Assembly (NCBI RefSeq): GCF_900110065.1
Contig: NZ_FOCI01000024.1
Span: 1 to 41,915, forward strand
DNA: 41,915 bases
From: Loktanella fryxellensis
GTDB taxonomy: Bacteria; Pseudomonadota; Alphaproteobacteria; Rhodobacterales; Rhodobacteraceae
Direction of reading: 5' to 3'
Under the pieces are notes generated by a model. The model was given only the letters and a program-made list of their open reading frames with translations. It ran no database searches and was not told the DNA's origin. Position numbers and translations under genes: made by a program. Below, in pieces: positions 1-7,135 of this stretch. Every line of letters starts with the position of its first letter. Positions within the stretch are counted from its first letter, which is position 1.

Positions 1-89
1 ACTGCAATCTCCTTCTGAAACATCAAAAGGAAACTCGCTCCTCCACCAGCGCAGCGGAACCCTGGAAATCAATGGGACGGGGACGGCGC

Positions 90-2375
90 TTACCAGATGT
101 CTGTATGGATTGAACCTGCTGAAATCGACTTCGGGCCAAAAAACCAACCGTCGTTGTCTTCGTTGATCGGGCGTGGATCGTCCTCGCCACGGTCGTCCTT
201 ATTAACCCGACGTAGAAAATTCCCGTCCGTTTCCCGTGCCCGCTTCAGATCGAAGCGCAAGCCGAACGACTGGTACCTGGCCGGGTCGATTGCGCTCGCG
301 AAGCTCGGGTTGGGTTCGACGAAGTACGAAAGGGTAACCTTCAGACGGACTCGTTCATCCCCAAGACTTTCAAGGACGGATCGAGGCCAAGGCAGACGAT
401 AAACGTGCGCGTCGCCGAACCGCACATTTCCGCCGTCGGTCCGGAAAGGCTGGATATGCCGCTGCGCGACCAAGGAAAGGTCGTCTCTCGCCGATGCCAG
501 CGCCCTGCGAAGGTCAGGCACTCCATAGCCGTACTTTCTGGCCAAGTTCTTCCGTTCAAGCTTTCCCGGCCTCCCATCGAACTCGGCAAGCATGTGTGGT
601 GTCCAACGCGCGCTATGCACCATCAGCGCGCGGACCATTTCGGGCCAGTATGCCGGATATTCAGCCATGATGCGCGCAGCCATCCTCGCGGCTTGCGCCG
701 TTGCGGCACTCGTTGCCCAGAAAGGCGTGACAGGATGAATTCCAGCGGCTTTGGAAGTCGTCAGCAGTGAGAGGGAGGGAAGGCCAGACAGGGCCTCGGC
801 CCCAGATCGACTTAGCGCACGGTTCCCAGCCTCCAGAACGATCTCGGGCTTTATCGGAGACTGGCTTGGACGCCAGAGCGCGGTGGTCCGACTGTAAGGG
901 CTGCGATCTCCTGGCGGCGACCACCCAGACCAATCCCGGTAGGCACGCTCGGCGATGTCGGATTTGAGAGTGGTTCCGCCCACCGTCAGCACATTCCAAG
1001 CCTGTGCGGGATCTTCCCCTGGGAACGCATCGCCATCAGCGATTTCCTCGGCCCGCGAATTGTCTCCGATATTGCCGATTGCCTGAACAAACAGCCGCCG
1101 AATGTGGTCGGGCCCCTCTTCAACCGCATCGGCACCGGAACTGATCTGATCGAGTGCGGCGCTCCAACCCGTCGGTTCTGCGCCCGACCGGTTCTCGTTC
1201 GTGACCGCCATGCAATAGACCCTTACGCGATCTGGAGCCGCAATCTCCGGCAGCGCAGCGGCCGAGGTCGTGATGGCACCATAGGAAAACGGGTCGTTCG
1301 GCTCGAAGCCATCTGGAGGAAGTATTTTCACAGATTCAAGGCGGTGCGCCATGGTCGGCCGGGATGTATCGCCCAACGGTGCCGTCAGATCACCGTGCAG
1401 TGCCAGACCCGCCATGCCCGATCCATGGCCAATTTCACTGTGGTCATCGACACCCCAAGAAGAAATCACGGCATGCATGTCGCCCGGCGTCAGGGCGGGT
1501 TCGATTAGCGGATGTCCCCGATTGATGCCCGTATCGAGCAAGCAGACGGCAGGGACCTCTCGGCCGGGCCAAGTAATCCGCTCGGCCAGATCATCAACAA
1601 AAGCGTTGGCCATCCCTGAAAGTTCGTCGGTGAAAACGGTGGGTGTATCCGTCGCCCGCCGGATCTCTGCAATGCCTCCCGTAGAAAAGAGGAGAAGCTC
1701 GATGGCTGCGCGCCGGCCGTAGACGGGCAGGACAATTACTTCCGGGAATTGCAGGCGCGTGTCATCGGGGCCAATGGTCAGCCCGAGCCGAAATGCGAGA
1801 TCCTCTACACGCTGGAGGCGATCTTTGAAGCACCAAAGTGCCCACCACATTTCCACCTGCGGGTCTTCCGGCAGTGCAGAAGGGTCATCTCGCCAGAAGG
1901 TCTGAAGGCGAGCGGTACGAATATGCTCCACCGGTTCAACGCGCGATTTTTTCGGTGCCGCCGCACCCGCTTCGACCTCTTTGAACGCGTAGTCTCGGAA
2001 GACCGCTTCAAATACATCACGGCTATCATCCGGCACGAAGAGCGCGATGCGGCGTGCGCCAGTCGCAGAAATCGTCACAGCGCCTTGGCGAGTACCTTCT
2101 TTTTTCTTTTCAAGCGTCGTTGGCCCCACTGACGGGGCCAGTTCAACCTCGAGATAGACGCCATCTGGCGGCAGTGCGCCAACGGGAAGTTCTAAGGCAT
2201 CCCGTCCGCGATCTGCCAAATCGAACGCTGAACCAAGTTCGGCGAAGATCTGGCGACCGTGCTCCTCGCGGATCCGCTGGAGTGTTCTCTGCCGCGCGTT
2301 GCTTCCGGGGGATTTATAGTCGCGGACCACGGCAAGCCCACTGAGATCAATGTGGCGATGCTCGTACTCAGCCAA
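90..2375 (-). CDS. ietS: IetS-like subtilisin family (S8) serine protease, possibly 3'-truncated
   Basis: This 761-residue protein has the subtilase triad in order: Asp281 in a CLLDTGI motif, His317 in a GHGSGMAG motif and Ser556 in ATSAATA, with Asn434 as likely oxyanion residue. There is no signal peptide, so it should act in the cytoplasm. The first 250 residues are an N-terminal extension typical of ATPase-paired S8 peptidases. It starts at a TTG that overlaps the last 8 bases of the upstream AAA+ ATPase gene, so translation is probably coupled. The pair matches IetAS, known from Ti-plasmid incompatibility and later as an antiphage system; in the toxin-antitoxin reading the protease is the harmful partner and the ATPase restrains or directs it. 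The protein stops right after an HTDIW motif, where family members as I remember them continue for about 60 residues, so the 3' end may be damaged. Family assignment is firm; the defence role is inferred from homology. Confidence 0.85.
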   Translation of the reverse strand: MAEYEHRHIDLSGLAVVRDYKSPGSNARQRTLQRIREEHGRQIFAELGSAFDLADRGRDALELPVGALPPDGVYLEVELAPSVGPTTLEKKKEGTRQGAVTISATGARRIALFVPDDSRDVFEAVFRDYAFKEVEAGAAAPKKSRVEPVEHIRTARLQTFWRDDPSALPEDPQVEMWWALWCFKDRLQRVEDLAFRLGLTIGPDDTRLQFPEVIVLPVYGRRAAIELLLFSTGGIAEIRRATDTPTVFTDELSGMANAFVDDLAERITWPGREVPAVCLLDTGINRGHPLIEPALTPGDMHAVISSWGVDDHSEIGHGSGMAGLALHGDLTAPLGDTSRPTMAHRLESVKILPPDGFEPNDPFSYGAITTSAAALPEIAAPDRVRVYCMAVTNENRSGAEPTGWSAALDQISSGADAVEEGPDHIRRLFVQAIGNIGDNSRAEEIADGDAFPGEDPAQAWNVLTVGGTTLKSDIAERAYRDWSGWSPPGDRSPYSRTTALWRPSQSPIKPEIVLEAGNRALSRSGAEALSGLPSLSLLTTSKAAGIHPVTPFWATSAATAQAARMAARIMAEYPAYWPEMVRALMVHSARWTPHMLAEFDGRPGKLERKNLARKYGYGVPDLRRALASARDDLSLVAQRHIQPFRTDGGNVRFGDAHVYRLPWPRSVLESLGDERVRLKVTLSYFVEPNPSFASAIDPARYQSFGLRFDLKRARETDGNFLRRVNKDDRGEDDPRPINEDNDGWFFGPKSISAGSIHTDIW

Positions 2376-3375
2376 GGTGCCCCTTTTCCTCGGTGAATAC
2401 CGTTCTCATGCCTTGCCGCTTCTGCAGTTGGCGGGTCAAGTCGGCCGTAGAAATCTGATTTCGTTCTGAAAGAATGGCTTCCTTGACCGCTTCGCCAGCA
2501 GCATGGGCAATCTCTGCTTGGCTAAGCCCATCCGCCGACAGTTCAATCGTCTTCCAGACAAGCTTGGGATATTTCATCGGCGAAAGGTGGGTCTTGATGA
2601 TCGCCCGGACCTCTTCAGTGCTGGGCATCTCGAACCGCAAAACCTCGTCGAAGCGCCGCAGCAGGGCGCGGTCGAGGAGAGATGGATGGTTTGTTGCAGC
2701 AACAAGCAAACTGTCAGTGGCAGAAGGTTCTTCCATGAACTGAAGGAAGCTGTTCAGCACACGCCGCATCTCGGCCACGTCGTTCGTCGCCAACCTATTG
2801 CTGCCGACGGCATCGAACTCATCGAACAAATAAACCCCTCTGCGTTTTTGCGCCTCGTCGAACACGAGCCGCAACTTCGCAGCTGTTTCGCCCATAAATC
2901 GGGTGATGAGGCTTTCGAGGCGGATGACGAACAGCGGCAATCGCAGTTCCCCCGCCAGCGCTTCCGCGGTCATTGTTTTGCCAGAGCCGGGTGGCCCAGC
3001 GAACAGCAGACGGCGACTGGGGGTCTTGCCATGTTCCCTCAGCCAGTCTCTACGCTGCTGCTGAAGGACAACAGCATCGAGGTGCCCCTTGACGGAGGTG
3101 TTCAGCACGACATCGGCAAGCCGGATCCCCGGCTCTCTCAGGTCCAACAGGCTGTCAAGATCGCCACGCGGCCGCGAGAAGGAAATCGGGACAGAAGACT
3201 TGGCGCCCCGTTGGGACCGCGCCGCGTCGACGGCAGCGCGAATTTCTTCGGCGGTGGCGCGATGGCCCTGACGCGCTTCTCCCGCAGCAACCTGTAGCGC
3301 AATGGAGTAAAACTGTTCTTGATCGCCCTCGGCTTGGCTCCTCAGCATCGCCAGTATCTGTTTTGCATTTGACAC
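2368..3375 (-). CDS. ietA: IetA-like AAA+ ATPase
   Basis: A 335-residue AAA+ ATPase: Walker A GPPGSGKT at residues 127-134, Walker B with DE at 185-186 (LFDEFD), a sensor-1 ATNHPSLLD segment and arginine-finger residues in LLRRFD, followed by a small helical lid. I chose the GTG at 3375 because AGGGG lies about 8 bases upstream and the sequence then begins SNAKQILAMLRS, a normal family N-terminus; an upstream ATG at 3468 would add 31 unlikely residues. The N-terminal helical region carries the RQGH segment common to ATPases paired with S8 peptidases. The gene is transcribed leftward, first in a two-gene unit with the protease. By homology to IetAS it would remodel or regulate the protease in plasmid maintenance or antiphage defence. 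Alternative: a general FtsH/Vps4-like ATPase, less likely given the partner gene. Confidence 0.87.
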   Translation of the reverse strand: MSNAKQILAMLRSQAEGDQEQFYSIALQVAAGEARQGHRATAEEIRAAVDAARSQRGAKSSVPISFSRPRGDLDSLLDLREPGIRLADVVLNTSVKGHLDAVVLQQQRRDWLREHGKTPSRRLLFAGPPGSGKTMTAEALAGELRLPLFVIRLESLITRFMGETAAKLRLVFDEAQKRRGVYLFDEFDAVGSNRLATNDVAEMRRVLNSFLQFMEEPSATDSLLVAATNHPSLLDRALLRRFDEVLRFEMPSTEEVRAIIKTHLSPMKYPKLVWKTIELSADGLSQAEIAHAAGEAVKEAILSERNQISTADLTRQLQKRQGMRTVFTEEKGHLG

Positions 3376-3622
3376 CGCGTGACCCCTGCCGATTTTCGTT
3401 TTCAGCGAACCGTAGTCCAGTCTGGCTGATTTGGGAAGCTTTCGAAAGTCGCACCGATCGCTGTGCAAGTGCGTTCGGCGCGTGACTGACAGTTCGTGAC
3501 TCCCCGCAAACAGGCCCCGAGGTGCTTACTTCTTCCCATTTCCACCCGCGACAGGACATTGCGGCACATGACATCATTCCCGCGCAGCGAATCCCTGCCG
3601 CTCCTTGAAACCGTGAATCCGT
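3376..3622 (-). promoter_or_regulatory. Intergenic region upstream of ietA
   Basis: This stretch lies between the phage terminator and the ietA start and contains no convincing gene. It must hold the ietA promoter if the pair is transcribed independently. I see only a weak candidate (TTGCAC near 3465 on the minus strand), so no promoter is claimed. The ietA ribosome binding site AGGGG lies at its left end. Confidence 0.4.
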
Positions 3623-3694
3623 AAAACGGGCCAGGCTTCACTCTGCGGGCAAGGCGTCTGGCGCTTCCCGCGGACCACATGCCCGGCCCGTTTT
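3623..3694 (-). terminator. Terminator at the end of the phage late/lysis operon
   Basis: Perfect 10-base inverted repeat AAAACGGGCC (3623-3632) and GGCCCGTTTT (3685-3694) enclosing a second small stem (GCGGG at 3645-3649 with CCCGC at 3667-3671). Read leftward it ends in TTTT, as expected for a rho-independent terminator, and it begins exactly at the stop codon of the Rz1 gene. The A-tract on the other side means it could work in both directions. It separates the lysis genes from ietAS. Confidence 0.65.
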
Positions 3695-3939
3695 CATCTG
3701 CAAGCGCGCGCTTGGTCGCGCAGGACGGCATATTCGCCAAGCATTCGAACGACCATCGCCCCGTCTGGCAGGGCTTCAACCTCGGCTGCGGCGCCCGCCT
3801 GATCGGCGACGCTGTAATCGACGACTGGCGGGCAGGGTGCCAGTGCGTCAGAACTGACCGTCGCGCAGGCGCTGAGCCAGAGCATCGCGATTAGTGGGGC
3901 GGCGGCTGGCTGCGTCCAGCATCTGGCGTTGGACTTCAT
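3694..3939 (-). CDS. Rz1-like outer-membrane spanin lipoprotein
   Basis: An 81-residue protein with a lipoprotein signal: hydrophobic stretch PLIAMLWLSAC and lipobox LSAC, the lipidated cysteine being residue 25. The mature part is short and has the proline pair expected in an Rz1-type spanin. The ATG at 3939 has GGAGAG six bases upstream; longer readings lack this. The gene begins 92 bases inside the 3' end of the preceding membrane protein gene in another frame, the overlapping Rz/Rz1 arrangement of phage lysis cassettes. Its role would be to join the inner-membrane spanin across the periplasm and fuse the membranes at lysis. Assignment rests on architecture, since spanins diverge strongly in sequence. 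Confidence 0.7.
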   Translation of the reverse strand: MKSNARCWTQPAAAPLIAMLWLSACATVSSDALAPCPPVVDYSVADQAGAAAEVEALPDGAMVVRMLGEYAVLRDQARACR

Positions 3940-4099
3940 GGGTTCTCTCCGATGTTGAAAGGCGCTCGGCCAGCCGACCGGCGCGTTCACCGGCGCGGCG
4001 GAGGTTCAGCAGGAACAGGGCGATGGTAAGGGCGACCAGCAGCAGGCCCAGCGCTTTGCGCGCCGGGCCGTTGGTGAGGATCGAGGCAAGCCAACTCAT
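3848..4099 (-). CDS. Rz-like inner-membrane spanin
   Basis: An 83-residue protein with one N-terminal membrane helix (about residues 15-31, ALGLLLVALTIALFLL) followed by a charged, Arg/Glu/Gln-rich helix with coiled-coil character. This is the inner-membrane spanin layout, here at the short end of the usual size. Its ATG overlaps the stop of the endolysin gene (ATGA), so translation is probably coupled. The Rz1-like lipoprotein gene overlaps its 3' end in a different frame. Together they would complete lysis after the endolysin has degraded the wall. It could be another small phage membrane protein, but position and overlap favour a spanin. Confidence 0.68.
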   Translation of the reverse strand: MSWLASILTNGPARKALGLLLVALTIALFLLNLRRAGERAGRLAERLSTSERTHEVQRQMLDAASRRPTNRDALAQRLRDGQF

Positions 4100-4773
4100 C
4101 AGCGCTGGCCCCGCTTCCAGTCGTCGATCCTCGCGTGGATTGCGACGGCGATGCCAATCAGCGCCACCGCAATGAACACCCAGCGCAGGGTGTCGAGGTA
4201 GGGCACCAAGGGCAGGATGGAGGATTGGGTTTCCGCCAGTACATCTTGCGCGACTTCGACACCGGCCGCACCGACGGTCGCGATGCCAGCTGCCCCGCCA
4301 CCCTTCAGCGTGCGGCTGTCGGCCAAGACCTCACGGGCGGGGGCCAGTTCCGGCACGAAGGGCGTTGCGCGGGGAGCGAAGGGTTCGCCCCAGGACCGTG
4401 CGGGCCCGAGGTCAATGTGCATAAAGCCCGAGCGGGGATAGGTGCCGAAGCCGAGAAAACCCACGGCGCGGGCTGCCTCGGCGAAAGCCACTGGATCGTG
4501 GTTCGACATGGCGATGTCGAACGCCGTGCCCAGCATGTGCTTTGATGCCGGTGCCCCACCGACGGCGCGGTTGTGGCTGGGGCTGCGATAACCAGAACGG
4601 ACGATCAGCGGCTTGCCGAGGCGGTTGCGCAGTGACTGCAGCTTGTCCATGGCTTCGGTGTTAATCTTGATCGCGCCGGTGCCGCGGCAAGCAATCTCGG
4701 CCGGGGAAAAGCTGGGCCAGCGCCAGGCAGCTTCAGGCACGTCGCGGAAATGGGCATAGGTCGTGGTTGGCAT
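4099..4773 (-). CDS. Peptidase M15-type endolysin with C-terminal membrane segment
   Basis: A 224-residue protein. Residues 1-125 form an M15A-type zinc D-Ala-D-Ala carboxypeptidase-like domain with the metal ligands His79 and Asp86 (SKHMLGTAFD) and His119 (MHID). The domain cleaves peptide crosslinks in peptidoglycan and is common as a phage lysin. After an Ala/Gly-rich linker there is a membrane helix near the C-terminus (WVFIAVALIGIAVAIHARI). The ATG at 4773 has GGAG seven bases upstream; the ATG seven codons earlier has none. The gene follows a terminator and is coupled to the spanin gene downstream. The membrane tail is unlike lambda R or T4 lysozyme and suggests a membrane-anchored or SAR-like lysin. 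Confidence 0.83.
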   Translation of the reverse strand: MPTTTYAHFRDVPEAAWRWPSFSPAEIACRGTGAIKINTEAMDKLQSLRNRLGKPLIVRSGYRSPSHNRAVGGAPASKHMLGTAFDIAMSNHDPVAFAEAARAVGFLGFGTYPRSGFMHIDLGPARSWGEPFAPRATPFVPELAPAREVLADSRTLKGGGAAGIATVGAAGVEVAQDVLAETQSSILPLVPYLDTLRWVFIAVALIGIAVAIHARIDDWKRGQR

Positions 4774-4792
4774 GGTAGTTCTCCAGAAATGC

Positions 4793-4814
4793 AAAACCCG
4801 CCTCGAGGGCGGGT
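4793..4814 (-). terminator. Intrinsic terminator upstream of the endolysin gene
   Basis: Perfect 7-base stem ACCCGCC (4796-4802) and GGCGGGT (4808-4814) with a 5-base loop. In the leftward direction it is followed by TTTT. It lies between the small membrane protein gene and the endolysin gene. It would cut late-operon readthrough into the lysin and spanin genes, so their expression should be lower or need antitermination. Confidence 0.7.
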
Positions 4815-4847
4815 GGGGTGGCAGAGTTGCTGGTGGCTCATTGATCG

Positions 4848-5156
4848 TCAGTCGGTACGGCCGCGCTGGAAGGCTTCGAACATCACGTCGCGCATGGCGC
4901 GGATGTCGGTCTCGATGCGCTCCAGCCGGTCCGCATCGGCCTTGCGGTCTTCGGCGCGCTGTTTATCGATCCGCTCTCGCTCGAGGTGCAGTTCGCGGTC
5001 GAGGCGTTCCAGCATCGCCTCGTTGGTGAAGGCTTTGCGGGTTACGGTGGCGGCGATGGCAAGGCTGCCGCCGACCAGCGCGGTGATGGCGGCGGTCAGG
5101 CCGTTTTCGCGGAAGGCCTCGCCGACCTCCTGCAGGATGGTGGTCCGTTCGGTCAT
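4848..5156 (-). CDS. Small phage membrane protein, possible holin
   Basis: A 102-residue protein with one hydrophobic helix at about residues 19-40 (GLTAAITALVGGSLAIAATV) followed by a highly charged coiled-coil tail (ERLDRELHLERERIDKQRAE). AAAGGA lies six bases before the ATG. It sits between the tail-fibre gene and the endolysin, where the holin is expected. Known holins such as XhlA-type proteins combine one membrane helix with a charged coiled coil, although in XhlA the order is reversed. The lysis role is inferred from position; it could also be a second inner-membrane spanin-like protein. Confidence 0.55.
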   Translation of the reverse strand: MTERTTILQEVGEAFRENGLTAAITALVGGSLAIAATVTRKAFTNEAMLERLDRELHLERERIDKQRAEDRKADADRLERIETDIRAMRDVMFEAFQRGRTD

Positions 5157-5166
5157 GATGGTCCTT

Positions 5167-7125
5167 TCAGTAATCGGTCTCGAGATAGAGGCCCGCGCAG
5201 TCGTAGGCGACGGCGGCGGCGGTCGCGCCGGTGTTCAGGTAGAAGCGGGGTGACAGGAATTGCGTGTTGGCGGGCAGGTCGGCGGTGATTTCCTGTTCAA
5301 AGACCGCGCCCGTCACCTCGTTCACCGCCCGCACCCAGACCGACGATCCATTCGGCGGGGCCGCGATGAACAGGGTCAGCACGCCGCCGAGCACGATGGC
5401 AAAGGGTGCGCCGAGGTCTGTCAGGGTCGGCGCGCCGGTGGCGTCATTGGTCACCATCTGCCAGTTGGCATGGGTGCCCCGTTGGAAGCCAATCCCGACC
5501 GCATTGATCACTGTCGCCAGCGTCAGGTTGACGGCCAGCGCCGCGATGGAACCGTAGAGGCCGAAGAACCCCATGCCGGTCGCCTGCAGGGTCGTCAGGG
5601 AAAGCCGGGTGACGAAGGCCCAGCCGCCCAGTCCAACCGCATTCCCTCGCCAGCAAGCCCAACCGGCCGAGCGTTGTTCGGCGACTGAATCCACCACAGC
5701 CGCCGATGTCAGGCGCCAGCGCCGCATGCTGGCGGCTAGGTTCGTCGCGGCCAACGTCGGATGCGAGACCGTGCCGACGTTGGTGATCGGGAGGCCTTCG
5801 GTGGTGATCGTAGTTGTGATCGATGGCGCCCAGTTGGCGATCCGATTAACCCCGAAATGCGGCTGCAGCGGAAAATCCCGACCCGAAGGGCGCATCACAT
5901 CGATCCATGGGGCCCCGGCGCGGTTGCGTGCGTAGATCGAGGTCTTGCCCGAGGGCGGTGGGGTGGGGGCAGCGTTCAGCCCGGGCAGCACGGTTGGCTG
6001 GGGCAGCTCCACTTGACCATTGGTGCGATCCACAACGATGGCATCGAAGAACGTCGATCCATTCGGGCTGACTTTGAAGCTGAAGTTGTCGTTGCCGAGG
6101 AGGCCGATCAAGGCGCGCACCGAGAACCCCGTCTTGAAGGCGAAGGCCGCATCGTTCCCGGCTGCCGCCTTGTTGACGGTCGCCTCGATCCCTGCGCCTG
6201 CGTTGTTCAAAAGCACCGCCGGGGTATTCATCGACAAGCGGTTGAAGCTGTCGGCTGTGGCACCCCCCAGCCCGAGAAGCTGGGCGGTCAAGTTGGCCTG
6301 GGGCATGCCGACCTGCGTGACGGCATTTGCGAAGGTGACCGTGGGTGTGTTCACCACAGTCGTGCCGCCAGCGCCTGCGGTCGCCGAGCCGATGTTGACG
6401 ACCGTGGTCGATCCGGATGCGCCGCCGGTGCCGAGGTTCAGGGTCTTGGTCACGCCGGTCGGATTGATCCCGATGCCCATCCCATAGGTCGCAGCGGTGA
6501 TGGCGGTGCCGATCGAGGCTGCCGCAGCCGAAACCGTGACCGTGCCCGAGGCGGTCAGCGTGCCGGTGATGGACACAGCACCCGAGGCCGTCAGGGAGCC
6601 GGAGAAGGTCTTGTTGCCGGAGAAGGTCTGCGTGCCCGCGAGAATAGCCAGTTCTGACGACGTGTTCGGCAGGGTGAAGGTGCGCGAGGTTCCGGTGGTG
6701 ATGCCTGACAGCGAAAACAGCGCTTTCTTGGTCGGATCAGCATCATTCACCAGACTGAAGACGGCATCCGATACATCCACCGGTTCACCGACCAGATCCC
6801 AGGCGCTGCCGGTCCAGACAACAAAGGCTTGTTCTGCGGCGATCCACGCCAGCCAGCCCGGGCGCGGGACGAGGCGCATCCAGACGCCGTCGACCCAGAA
6901 GGCCACGTTCAGATCCCAGCCCGACCATAGACCTGTCGCGCCTGACGCCACGATGTGCCGGTCTCCGTCGACGGGGCTGGCAGGTGGAATCGTGCGCGTG
7001 CGGTCCAGCACCGAAAGCTGGATCATGGCGTCCAGCAGGCGCAGCGCCTCGTTGTGGGTGACATGCTTTTGCGCCTGCGATGCCAGGATGTAGGGCAGCA
7101 GGAGGTGGGTGGTGATGTCGGACAT
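5167..7125 (-). CDS. DUF2793 tail-fibre/spike-like protein
   Basis: A 652-residue protein. Residues 1-125 are a DUF2793 domain (ASQAQKHVTHNEALRLLDAM is typical), found in GTA and prophage tail proteins of Rhodobacterales. Residues about 125-390 are Gly/Ser/Thr/Ala-rich with repeated TASG and short beta-type units, as in beta-helical fibre shafts, and end in a Pro-rich joint. The C-terminal third looks like a globular receptor-binding part. It follows the megatron gene by 10 bases and precedes the lysis genes, the usual place for a receptor-binding fibre. The C-terminal half is the part most likely to determine host range. DUF2793 recognition is firm; the binding role is inferred. Confidence 0.8.
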   Translation of the reverse strand: MSDITTHLLLPYILASQAQKHVTHNEALRLLDAMIQLSVLDRTRTIPPASPVDGDRHIVASGATGLWSGWDLNVAFWVDGVWMRLVPRPGWLAWIAAEQAFVVWTGSAWDLVGEPVDVSDAVFSLVNDADPTKKALFSLSGITTGTSRTFTLPNTSSELAILAGTQTFSGNKTFSGSLTASGAVSITGTLTASGTVTVSAAAASIGTAITAATYGMGIGINPTGVTKTLNLGTGGASGSTTVVNIGSATAGAGGTTVVNTPTVTFANAVTQVGMPQANLTAQLLGLGGATADSFNRLSMNTPAVLLNNAGAGIEATVNKAAAGNDAAFAFKTGFSVRALIGLLGNDNFSFKVSPNGSTFFDAIVVDRTNGQVELPQPTVLPGLNAAPTPPPSGKTSIYARNRAGAPWIDVMRPSGRDFPLQPHFGVNRIANWAPSITTTITTEGLPITNVGTVSHPTLAATNLAASMRRWRLTSAAVVDSVAEQRSAGWACWRGNAVGLGGWAFVTRLSLTTLQATGMGFFGLYGSIAALAVNLTLATVINAVGIGFQRGTHANWQMVTNDATGAPTLTDLGAPFAIVLGGVLTLFIAAPPNGSSVWVRAVNEVTGAVFEQEITADLPANTQFLSPRFYLNTGATAAAVAYDCAGLYLETDY

Positions 7126-7135
7126 GATCCTGCTT

